Shown here: piece by piece, positions 46,175 to 57,800 of the stretch
How positions within the stretch are numbered: the first letter of the stretch is position 1
How the letters are laid out: the number at the start of each line of letters is the position of its first letter
Assembly: GCA_942486035.1 (NCBI GenBank)
Contig: CALNXK010000022.1
Coordinates: 2,479,501-2,543,500 of the forward strand
Reading direction: 5' to 3'
DNA length: 64,000 nucleotides
DNA from: Porites lobata
Taxonomy: Eukaryota; Cnidaria; Anthozoa; Scleractinia; Poritidae
Translations under genes and position numbers: made by a program
The notes under the pieces: model-generated
Told to the model about the DNA's origin: nothing
Database searches by the model: none
What the model saw: the letters and a program-made list of their open reading frames with translations, nothing else

Positions 46175-46359
46175 ACCAATAGTACGCAGTTCAGACTTTC
46201 CCTTCTCACGTTTGATTGCAGCACTCTTTATTTGGCTATAATAGTCTGCACCACTCTTTAGTCCTCTTTAGGTATATTTTTTGATATCATATTCAACCTC
46301 ATCCAACAATTGTATATCGGCGCCATTGAAGCAAAGGTCTATACATCATTCAATCAAAG

Positions 46360-46365
46360 TTTATT
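46360..46365 (-). promoter_or_regulatory. candidate poly(A) signal of gene B
   Basis: AATAAA on the - strand about 180 bases past the gene B stop codon. Confidence 0.4.
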
Positions 46366-46542
46366 CTATAGTGTTGTTCAAACAAATACATACGTAGATT
46401 CGTTGCAATAATCTCATTGCTCTGTTGAAAAACAATAAAAAAGTTGTTCATTTGCAGTTAAGTAATGATAAAAAATTTTCCACAGCAGACGTTCTCCCTC
46501 TTTGTATCACCTGCTGTGCAGCGTTTTTTCTTTTGAATAACT

Positions 46543-46628
46543 TCAAGCAACAGTAGCCTTACAACAATGTGACGGACAGGAATGAATCCAGAAGCACACT
46601 ACTCGGTTGGTACATCTGCTTGGGCATT
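46543..46628 (-). CDS. gene B last exon: divergent minicollagen-type CRD
   Basis: A clean acceptor (TTTGTTTGCAG) in the phase required by exon 9 opens a 28-codon exon that starts ECPSRC like gene A and has six cysteines spaced C-x3-C-x5-C-x5-C-x3-C-C, then a stop after KATVA. The third loop (FWIHS) has lost its proline. The exon is too short to stand out as an ORF; it was found by matching gene A. Confidence 0.8.
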
Positions 46629-49600
46629 CTGCAAACAAACCGCGACTTAGATTATTTGGAACATCCGTATGCTTTGTTAGCATTTACACACCTACAGAAA
46701 AAAATACTTTCGCAAAAGAGGGAACGAAATGGAAAAATCTTGGCTCTGAGTATGTTACTCAGTACCACATTGATTTCGCGTCTTTAATTTGCACCGTCCT
46801 CGAATCAACGCCGCACCCAATCAGAAGAAGCGGCGTTGTCTCGAATCTGATATAAAAAAATGATAATAAATACTAGTACCTTAGACCTCGGTTAACTGTC
46901 AAAAGCCAAACAATTACGATTCTATCTCAGCAAAAAAGTGAAATATCGAGTGGTTACAAACACCGCATCGTAAACCCCACTAAAAATTTATTGCACGCCG
47001 CAGCGTTTCATACGGTAAATTAAAAAGAGTTATCTTAAGCTCGACAACCAGAATTACCTAGACTTGATGTAACATGCACGTCCAAAAACACAGGACAACC
47101 TAAGACCACTGGCTCTGAAACACTTGTCTGTCCATTTAGGAAAAGTTCTCTTCCTGTTATGTCAACAGCATTGAAGGTCACGTGGCTATGAAGCTCGGGT
47201 CGCTTTATAATAAGTTTAAGTCTGAAGCCTGGCCCAGTAATAAAATATCCTTCATGTTTGAGCGATGAGAAGAGTTTGAAAGGCAAACCAAAATTGTTGA
47301 TGAAATTCAAAGCGACACACCATTCTGTAAAATTCAAATGTAAGTACGTTATGCAGTGGCTAAGAAACTTCTACTGGGCTCAAATTATAAGATCTGGAAA
47401 TGGGAATCCAATCATCATTTGAAGTTATTAACCCACGTGAAATTATCTAAATTCGAACTCAATTTTCATTCGAATTTTGCTTTCATGGTTATATTTATAT
47501 ATATATATTTTGTAAATCTATCTCGAACTATTATTATTTTTATCAATTTTTTGCTCTTGTTATATAAAAGGGTTGGGATTACAAGGAATGAGGTATAATA
47601 AGAGCAAGGAAAAACTGCCAATTAAGGATTTTATAAGAGTCTTTCCAAATCTCTCCAACTGCCTCGCCTTTCGGCTTATCCATTCACATATATGAGGTTA
47701 CTCAATAGAAAAATGAGTTAAAGTCGCTCCGTTAATAACCAAAATGTCTTTATACAGGTATATAAAGGAGTACCACTAGTTCAGGAATTTTCAATAAAAT
47801 ATGAATAAAAGGGTTACCGTTTTGGTCGCAAGTGCAGTATAAAAAGTTAAGAGGCCAGGTTGGACCTCTGGGCGAACCCTCCCTGAACGAAACCTAGTTG
47901 ATTGGCCCTTCTCTCCCCGGGAGGGGTTGAACGACGCGTCCATTTAACACTAGACTACGAGTAGTCCCCATTTTTCCTCAGAGATAGTAGAGCGAGCGAA
48001 ACGCGAATTCGCGTGAAAATTACCCCACGCGAGAAAAGGCGAGACGCAGCGTGTCGCCATTTTTCGAGTGAGGTGATTTTCACGCGCGCTCGCGTTTCGC
48101 TCGCTCTACTATCCCTGAGGAAAAATGGGGACTACTCGTAGTCTAATTTAACACTACCGTGACTCACGTCTAGGAGTTGGAGATGTTGAATTCGCTGCTG
48201 GTTTTATAACCGGGCATGTTGGCAAACAAGCAGGCAAGACGGAGACTGATGGTTTTGGTGGCACCAAAGGAGGCGGTTCAGGAGGTGCTTGTCCATTGAT
48301 GGTGTTAAGTGACACGGGCCCAATCGCACCTTGACAGTTTTTTAGCTTACTCATGCTTGGAGGTATTGGGTAAAGCAAGAAGGTGCAACGATCGAGGACA
48401 TCCGGGTCGCCATTGTAAAAGTCCAAAACTATTTTAATCTTTTGTCGGACTGTCCTTAGTTTTGATGAGCGTTGATCACTTTCACAGATGTACCAGTCAT
48501 CGTGCATGGAGTGAAAGAGAAAATTTCGGAAATACTTCATGACTGAGTAAATATAGAATGACGCATCTTTATCTAAAAAAGACAAAAATTAAAAAGGCAG
48601 TGAGCTAAAAAGGAACAATAGCAAACTAAAGCTGCTGTATACTTTAATGCAGCGCAGTGTGATAGACAGTTCAGGGATCATTTGCTTTCCGAAAACAGTA
48701 GGCGAAACTCCAGCGTTTGCTCAGATTCAAATCCAAATTTACAAACAAGAAAATGTTACGATTGTGAAGTGACGGGTGTCACTTGGTCCTCCAAAATGGC
48801 TGTGTTCTAGAGCAGAACTAGATAGCTATGTTCTAGAGGAGAACTAAATAGCTATGTTCTAGTGAAGTTGATCATCATGGTTATGATAAATTGCAATGGT
48901 ATATGTGAACCCCATCAGACTTCATTGTTAAATCTTTTTTAGCCTTTTTGGACTTGAACATGCACAACGGTCAATAGCATTCCTATCAATCTGAATGTAA
49001 TAGAAAAGTATTTATTTATGAACATAAAAGCTAACGATTATAAACATTGATATTTTTGCCTCATCGTCGGCGACCCAAAGGCAGCAAATTTATAAAACAC
49101 AAACAAAAATTGAAAAAAGAACGAAAGAGCCGCTGGTCACTTATTTCTGAAGTAATTTATAGGCATTGCTTTTGACTGGCCAAAGTCATGAATCTAGTCG
49201 ATATTTTGTAACCGGTAAAAATGTTAATTTTTTGGACAAGCAAGTCGTAGGTTTCAAGCTTAAGCCCTTTGATCGGTTCTGTATTTTATCCTTGGTCTTC
49301 CTTTTTCTTCCAAATAGATCGACAAAAATTGTTACTATTTAACCTAATGGTTATTAGACCAAGCTCATGCAGTAAAATCTTTCAATGACTTACCAAAAAG
49401 AGATGATCCATCTCTCTCCTTAATCAGCAGTCGATAGTTCTTCTGTCTCAAAAAATACCCAGGCGCGCAAGCTGACTCAAACGAAACACTATCCTCATTC
49501 CCATCACTTTGTCCACTATACAAACCTGGAACGTGCGCAATGAAAACGTTGCATACAGGCTTCAAGAACATTTGCCCATCAAACGATCGCCAGCAGAAAT

Positions 49601-52600
49601 TGAGAGTGAAGTTTTCCTGATAGAATGGTATTAGGCCTGAATGAATTGTATACATTCCTTTGTCCACAACTGAAAGAAAAAATCATAGTTTTGATATCGA
49701 ATTCTAAGACTAAGCTGATCGCATCTCATTGCCATAAATCGCGATCACATTCTTCCGTGAAGTTATCAAATTAAACTTATGGTACAAGCAAAGGTTTAGC
49801 ATGTGTTGAAAAGTTTCAGACTTCTTATGAAAAATCAGGTAAAAAGAAAAGCTATTAGGTATCATGTAACAAAAGCTGGAATCTCTGTAAGATGTACTAG
49901 GACGTCACCTGCTTATCTTTATCCAGTTCCTCGAAGATAAACACCAGTACGACTAACTTACTTTTGGATGCTCCGCCAGCTCTCCATACCAGTGATCTTG
50001 CCATTGTCTGAGGATCTTCTCCTTGTTTTGGAATATAAGTCACCTTTCTATGTGCATTAGGAGGCATTGAAGACTTAGAATTGGCGCCGCCACCAGTTTT
50101 GTTTTGAAAGTTTGCACCTTTTCCGAAACCCAAGGTACCACCGGAAGCTCCCATTGCTCCTTCACGACCCCCACCTGTTCCACCTTGAGTTCCACCAGTT
50201 GCACCGGCTTCTTCATTTCCCCTGTCACCTCCTTTTGCACCTACTTCACCGGTTCCTTCTTCTCCAGCTCCACCTGTCCTTAATCCTTTACTACTTCCAG
50301 CTCCACCAACTCCCCATCCTTCTCCTCTGCCTTGTCCTCCTCCCCCACCCCATCCACCTTTCCCTCCCTCGCCACCAACGGCTCCAGTGACTCCTCCTGC
50401 TCCTCTAGCTGCACCGGCCTCCCCACCACCTCCTCCCGCACTCCACGAATAACCTGTGGATCCAGAAGAACTGCCAACAGGTTCATTATCCAATCCAGGA
50501 CCAGTCACCGACACCACTGTGCCGTCCTTAACAGTGATCTTAAATTTGTGTCCATCATCACCGTGAAGTTTATTCAATGCATCTTCCAGTGCTTTTGTTA
50601 TTGTTTTAATGGCTGCCTTCTCACCAGCACTAGCTCCTGCTGATGTTCCAGCTTCCCTTCCAGCCATGGCACCGGCCGTGTACCCTGCTTCTGCACCAGA
50701 CTCCTTCGCCCATTTTTCTCCATAAAATTTACCTGCTTTCGCTCCTGATTGTGCTGCAGCCGTAATTAACACCTTACTTTCTGTCGTGTTAGGTTCTAAG
50801 AGGGAAATACTCTTAAGTTAGTTTTAATAGAAACACCCACGGTTCTTTGTCAACTTCGACTGGTGTTAGTTAGCAAAAATCCATCAACACGGCTGATGAG
50901 AACGTCTTAAAATCAGTAAAGCTGCCTAGATTGAAAGATATTAGTTGAAAAGTAACGAAGACAAAGCTCCGAAAAGTCACAGAATTTTACAGACATTTTT
51001 ATGGTGAGGGAGAAGGGTGGAAAGTTCTTGCCCCACGCCATACAAACATTAAAATTTCACGACTTTGTGGAGCAACTGAATATCTTCGCTCGCTTTGGAC
51101 GACCGTATCATCTTTAAATTTCCTAATTTTAAGCCGCGATTGCCAGCGGTATCGATGATTATTCTCTTTCTGGTCTCTATCAAAACTTGGAATAAAAGAA
51201 AATAAAAAATACCCTGAAAGGCTCGACAGAATTGGGAGAGAAACAGATGACTTAGAAGATTGAGGTCAATCTTGTATAGGCTTCCAAATTAGCCTAAAAA
51301 TGTTTACGTCAGTTGACGTTCATCTTTTTCCTTGGTTCAACTTTTTATTCTCACTTTTGAACTCTGACTATCCAACATAACCATACAAACAAAAGAAGAA
51401 AAATGAAAATTAAACTAAGGATAAAATTGAACTAAATATATATACTGACTCTTCATTTGTTTGAGAGTGGTCCAAAGGAATTCCGATGGTATCACTTCGA
51501 AAACTTTTCCACTTGGTGTTTTTAAACCAACTTCCAAATGATCCTTCTGATGGTCATCTTTCATTAGAGCCTCCATGTAATAGTATTTTCCCTTCTTCAT
51601 GTACACTGCGTTTGAGGTCTGTTTTTTGAACCTATAGCAAGAAGAGAAATGCAAAAAAATGTGTTTCTAGTTATCCACGATCTCTCATACTGACTGGGCG
51701 TTTCAAGTTCTCCGTCGTACTTTTTTCTGGTCGTTTGTCGAATAGACTACAATTCAAAACCGTGACCCCATAAACGAATTATTACTAGGGAGATGACATT
51801 AAATTAGGTCAAAGAAAAAACATGTCGAAGCTTGACACATACTCAAATATGGGTCAGAAATACCATGTTCAGGACCAAAGACTTCAAGTGTCAAATATGG
51901 ACGATTTACAGGTACCTACATGACTGGAAGGCATTATGAATTTTTGCCCGCGTTCCAAAGAAAATCGTATAACGCTGTTTATGTGCCTTCATTAACCTAG
52001 TCTGAGTTTTTTAAAATTTAGAAGAGGGAATAGGCCGAAAACGTTGTTTGAAAACCACATCCATAGCCAGAAAACGTAAAGGGTGAAAAGCGTACTTATG
52101 AAGTCAGATGGAAATCACCAAAATTGTCACTGGATCGATTCAGATATTTCAAGGATTGTGAATCTATTTTCTAATAAAAGGACTACTAAAAAGTGATAAT
52201 CATAAAAGAGCTACAAATATCCCTGGAGATACCCCTTTCGGACGGACCCTCTCCGTATAGGCCATCATAGGGAGTACCCCCCGGGGAAAATATCTCACCT
52301 GTCGTACTCATATTGCCCAGTCGAAAATCCTGCTTGTACAGCGCAAATTAGAGCCTTGTTCTTAGGATCGTAATTTGTACTGAGAAACAGATCACTTCCA
52401 CCTCTAGATGCTGTTAATTAATTAAAACATTTCAGTCATTCAAAAGTACTACAGCAGCAACAAAAAACGGGTTCCCGTGAATATAACAAAGTATTACAGC
52501 ATTGCAAAGCGTAAGGGCGCTAAAATTTTGTTATTAATTGTTTCCACCATAAATTAGAAGTTATTGCTTATTTTTAACCGTTCAAAGGAGTGGTCAATGT

Positions 52601-54855
52601 CACTGGAGAGTCTCTCAATTCAAACCATGACAAGACAAATAAAATTCATAAGATCTGATAAAAAGCTCTCTGTTATAGTTGTCGTAGCGGGGATTTTAGT
52701 TTCTATTTTAGAAAAAAAAAGCCGCGTCCTTATGGAAGAATTGCCAGACAATTAAGTGAAAATTAAACTCTATAACTTTTCTTTGCCAGTATTTTGTCGT
52801 TTTTACTCACACTGCATTTCAATCCGAAGGTTGTCAGTGACAAATATCTTTCATTGCCGAAGAAAACAACTTACATATCATGAAGTAATGGATGCCGTTT
52901 TCAGTAGGCACAAAATATGTTCTTAAACGAGTCCCGAAGAAGTCATCCCAGTTCGAAGGCTGCTCGAACGTGGGAAAACAAGTTGTATAGCTAGGTAGAT
53001 CTGGATAACGAGGATCTGCTTGCAGAAATTCAACACGGTTATAGTCGATTGTGTCCCATTTTTCTAGATACACGCCATGCTCCACTGAAATGAAGACAAG
53101 GATAAAAAACGTTGTTAGAACCGAACAGTAAAAACTCAATTCGGATTTTTTAAAATTTTTCCCTTTAAGCGCTAGCATCTTGTCGTTTCCTTAGAGAAGA
53201 AAATTTGCTCCTTTTTCTCCTCTTTCACCCTGGTGTGAAATGAGTACCGGTGATATTGCTGGGAGTGACCCTGCGAAGGACAATTAACGTCCCATCCAGA
53301 TGGGAGAAGTATTTGAATTTAAATAAATTTGTGATACGAAAGGAAAAACGCATGGCAGTGGTACTGCTCGTTGGTTTAATCATCGATTTAATAGTTTTTT
53401 GTCTCAGATCCCCATTACACATTTGCTCGTGAGACTGAATGAAAAATAAAGAAGCCTTGACTGTGCTCTGTTCTGTTGTAAAGCACGCGGAAAGTCGCCA
53501 GAGCACGAAAGGAGTGTAGGAGGAAACACGAGACGTCCCACACTTTACTTTCTAATTTTCACAAGAAACAACTGGCAAATGGTGTGACAGGTTAAGCTCC
53601 GTAAAAGCATGTTTTTGAACCAAAATTTATTTTTTTTAAATTTATTTTGTGATCTCTTTTATTTCCATTAAGACGAACTTCGTAACATTTACTCTCCGGG
53701 TGTTGTTTGAAATAATCGATAAAATCTCTGTAAAAACTTACTATTACAGGGTGGCCCTGATTTACCAAATCCTCTCTTTGTTCGAGAAACCTCGACATCG
53801 TCAACAGCTATAGGTTCTTCAATGAAAAATATATATTTTGTATCATTAAAAACTGAATCATTGGATAATGCAATTCTAGAGCTCTGATTGGCTTAGCCTC
53901 ATGGTATTATATGAGCCATTATACTCGTCTGCTACAAATTAAAAACAAGCTGTAAATCGGTTGTTTTTATATTTTGTGGGCGTTTTTAATAAATCAATTA
54001 TTCCACTCGCGCCTGTTGGATATGAGATAATTATAGCCAACTCATATCCAATGTGCACTAATCGTGGAATTGTGGTTGTATAATATCTATAGTATAATTA
54101 TATAAACTCAATCAAAGAATGTATTTTGCCCTTTGGTTGGCCGAGTTGCTGGATTAAATGGAAAGTATCTAGAGCTCCATTCTATTTCCAGTAAGTTCTC
54201 CTTTCTTCTAACTAAAGTAAGGTTATAGTGTTTAGCACTTGACCAGTATGCTTTATTACATTAAGCCTTAAAAACTTTAGTCTGAAAGCTGTAAGTGTTT
54301 GAAAAGGGTCAAAGGGGCACATATGAACGTCATTTGTTCAGCCTGAAATAAGTCTGGACAATTTGCCTTACTATGGAGTAGTTAAATCATACACATTACT
54401 TTTGAGTTAAAAGAATTGTAACCGGTGTTGGCAGATACGGAAAATAAGAGAACTCGTTTATTACATCCTGGGAGAATGAATCAATAGGTTCCAAACAAAG
54501 AAGATGCAATGAACGGTTATTTCATACATCGTTTGGTTATTTCCTGGCCATGGGTTTAAATTTTCATCTGATTCTTATTCTATACTATTGGTTTAATTTA
54601 TCTTAAAGAAACATCACCTCTAGGTACTTGAAACATTGAAAATGGTTCAAAGTTGAAAATCAAGTCCAGTCTTAAATCAATAGAAAGTTTACCCCGTGAG
54701 AAATTTATGTGGGCCTTATCTAGGATGGTTCACGGTAATAGGAGCTATCACTTACCTCCTAAACGTTGGCGATTAATCTTCACCTCACCACCTCCAGAGG
54801 GGTTAATCAAGACGAAAAAACAAAGTTTAAAACAGACAAGGACAAGAAACTCCAT
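46543..54855 (-). CDS. gene B: paralogue of gene A without the polyproline exon, 10 exons
   Basis: Exons (- strand order): 54855-54756, 53816-53742, 53084-52875, 52410-52299, 51631-51450, 50795-49962, 49669-49394, 48572-48168, 47324-47058 and 46628-46543. They join in frame to 2,547 nt, 848 residues. Layout matches gene A: signal peptide MEFLVLVCFKLCFFVL; RTKR furin-type site at 45-48; PA14 domain to residue 226 (NWDDFFGTRLRTYF, KGKYYYMEALMKDD); Gly-rich block 227-504 with charged GGEGGKGG and GEG steps instead of GA steps; AbfB-like trefoil (VSFESACAPGYFLRQKNY); Pro-rich segment with ACLPTCP; two-Cys domain; six-Cys end. Exons 3 and 4 equal those of gene A in length (210 and 112). Intron phases are the same throughout. 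The copies therefore arose by duplication of the whole gene. Function inferred as for gene A. Confidence 0.85.
47951..48145. mobile_element. 195-bp foldback MITE with a perfect 9-bp duplication
   Basis: TAGACTACGAGTAGTCCCC pairs with GGGGACTACTCGTAGTCTA, and GATAGTAGAGCGAGCGAAAC with its complement. Flanks are ATTTAACAC on both sides. It lies only about 20 bases beyond the donor of gene B exon 8. Confidence 0.92.
49962..50795 (-). CDS. gene B exon 6: Gly-rich block with conserved flanks
   Basis: 834-base phase 1-1 exon. The N-terminal flank (AGAMAGREAGTSAGASAG, LHGDDGHKFKI, DGTVVSVTGPG) and C-terminal flank (TYIPKQGEDPQTMAR) match gene A exon 6. The middle is rich in Gly with Glu, Lys, Arg and some Trp, rather than Gly/Ala. 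Confidence 0.85.
54756..54855 (-). CDS. gene B exon 1: signal peptide
   Basis: The ATG at 54855 opens a hydrophobic leader of about 17 residues and ends with a GTAAGT donor in phase 1. The next exon supplies the propeptide and RTKR site. Confidence 0.8.
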
Positions 54856-57800
54856 TGTTTTCTCTGAGCATATAGTTTCATAACCTAACAGTTAATTTCA
54901 TCTTATCAGTCAAAGCAGGCTAAAGCCTCAGCTTTTTCGGCGAAAAAATGACCTGGAAACCGGGTGAATGCGAATACCACCTGCTAAAATAGCCGCATTT
55001 ATTTGCAAACTTTACATCATTTAGAGGCGTAAAAGAAACAAACTTGCGACTACAAATAATCGTTTGGACAAAAAAGAGTTTGGATCTTTTCGCGGTGTTC
55101 TTTTTTCTTAACTTCTGAATAACAGAACTTCTGTTGACGCTGTTGTAATTGGTTATTCTCTAAGACAGATTATTTCAGGGCAGGCAAAAATGGGCTGTAA
55201 ACAATAATAAAACAAAGTTAAACAAACAGAAAAGTGAGGACCACCGGCCAGAAGAGAAATTTGTTGTTTGTTTTGTAATCGAAGAAAAGAGCAGATCATA
55301 ATGGCTCAAAAAATTTGCGACAACCAATTGCAGTCAGGTGTGCGCATCACAAAACGCGAGTGGAGGAACTACACTTACCAATTCAATATAGACTGAGGGA
55401 TTGCATTGTTAGATCGACTAGGTTACAAGAAAGTCATTGAACAATGTGTAGTAATCCCAGCTATAACCTGACTGACTTCAAAATTCTTGGTTCAATTTCA
55501 AATAGGGTATTTTATTTCTAATCAGGCGAAACCCTATAGTTTAGAAGTAAAGTCCTGATCGGAACTGATGCTAGGCTAAGACAAAGACGATTTCTGTTAA
55601 AAAGCAACAAAAAAGGAAAAAAACAACAACAACAACCAAAAACTTGTCTCTAATCAATTTGGAGAACCAAATCGCCCAAAGTTTGTTTCACTCGCTTGCC
55701 AACCCGGTTCCCAACTCGGTTGTTAGTTTAACGCCTCATACGGTCATAGTTTCACTTCCGCGGTCCACCTATTATACAGTGCTAATGAGACGAATATTTA
55801 ACGCGCATTTCTTTATAGGTACTTTTTCAGTACAATAGCTTCTCACCAGCCTAGTTCCTAGGCGTTCTCGGCGCGGTCAATCCTGGACTCTACCGTGAGC
55901 TGTGACGTCACCGGGAGCTATTCGCCCGTTCTTTCCCAGACTTCGCGCGGACAACGGGTCAAGAGAGAACGCCTAGGGACTAGGCTGGGCTCCATGGTTG
56001 TCGTTAACTTGCGCTGCTTCCGTGGACCTACCCCTTTATTAAAACAAATTCTCTTTAGCATCCTTGTGCCCTTTTAAAGTGCAATGTGCACCAGTGTCGA
56101 TTGTCTAATTGAATCATTACTCTCCTGTTCACTGTATATCTTAAACATCCGTAAGTGACTATTCGCTGATAGAGAAAAAACATTTAATTGTTCGTTTGTT
56201 CGCACGTTTTCATCAATGTTTGCGCGCTTCTGCAAAACGTAGAGAGTTCTGTGATCCATAAATCAATCTGGGCCTCTAGCTATCGCTACGTTTAACCATA
56301 TCTGTATATTTACACTTGTTAGATGTCGTATGTTCTCTTAAACACTTATGTTTTTATGTTAACTCCTTAATGTTGTTGCGAAATTCCGTAGCCGTGAAAA
56401 GTTACGCACGCTCTTGTAATGTCTAGAATGCTGTAGTCAACGTTTACTTGCATTGCATTCATAGTAAACTTTGGGGATTTTCAATACAGGGATAACCTCA
56501 TAACTTCCTTTCCAATACGCATTGTCTTTTAAGACAATGCATGTTGAAAATAATATTAAAGTATTATTTTGAAATCTTGCATCTTTATTAATGCATCCAG
56601 AAATATTTGTGTATAAATTATGTAACTTTCGATCGCGCGCTTTCGTAAACTTGTGAACTCGCATTTAACACGAACTTCGTTAACGATACATAACTGTTAC
56701 CCGTTCTCGTCATCTTTCATTCTCTATTATATCCACTGTATTCTTGGTTGTAGTCACTTCAAAATCATTATATTATTATTTTAGTGACAATTACAGTTGC
56801 AAAGAATTCCTAAAAAACTTTGCTGCTCATAATGATACTCATTAATTCGAGTTGTGACTGATGGTTATAAACATTCGACTACATAACGATATTAACGATT
56901 GTCAATCGTGTAATTCCTAACAACAATTTCTCTGTTCGAGGAAGAGATTTGCTATGCGTTCAATTTTAATGAGGTAAAGTTAATGTATTTGATATATTAT
57001 ACATGATAAGTGCAATATGTAATGTCATGGGTGAGCCTTGAAAAGAATGCGGAAATAGCCTTTTATGTGCGGCAGTTTCTATATTCGCTGATATAAATTT
57101 ATAAGCTGTGACTGTTGTTAAATTAATGAAGGTTTTTCTTTCTAAAAATACTGTCCTGATGCATCGGTGGGAAAGTTATAAACTGGTTCCATCGATTAAG
57201 CTGTTCGTTAAAATAAATTTACCACAGCATTGACATTCAAATGACTTTGCGTCACGGAAAAGAGTGGAAACTGTGAGTGAATTGGTTTACTTGATTGATG
57301 CTGTTTCCGGTTTGACTTCGAACCATAATGATTTTTGTGCACTTTTAAACCTCATTGCTCTTCTTCTGAACTTCATCGAACGATTTCGTGTTCGCTCAAC
57401 ACTGTCCTCACCGTCTTTGTACATGTTTGTTCCTAACCAGCTCTTATTCGGCTCAAAACCAAGCATTCTTATGGGGCTTACAATATTTCAAAATTAATTT
57501 CAATCGGATTTAATTTAAATCAGGCAGTTGGCCATCAGCATCGTACCTACTTTTAAACTATTACCTCTCCTCTTAGTCCCTTTTGCCACATGCACAAAAA
57601 TACCCCCCCTCCAGACAAACGTTTCAGTATGAAAGATCTGTTATGACACTGTCCGCATGTCCGTTGACCGCAACATTAGTCGGCCATAAGCACGTTAACA
57701 ACATTGTAAAATTGTTGCAAAGCAGATATAACTTATTTAATTTAACAACTGGTATTATTGGATCACTGTATAATATACTACATAACGTAAGGGTGAGCCA

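Noticed and set aside
47035..47337. Gene B ending at the stop at 47035
   Set aside because: A donor overlaps that point in the phase used throughout the gene and a matching CRD exon exists downstream.
28073..54855. One giant gene covering A and B
   Set aside because: Each copy has its own signal peptide, propeptide and terminal CRD with stop, so they are two genes.
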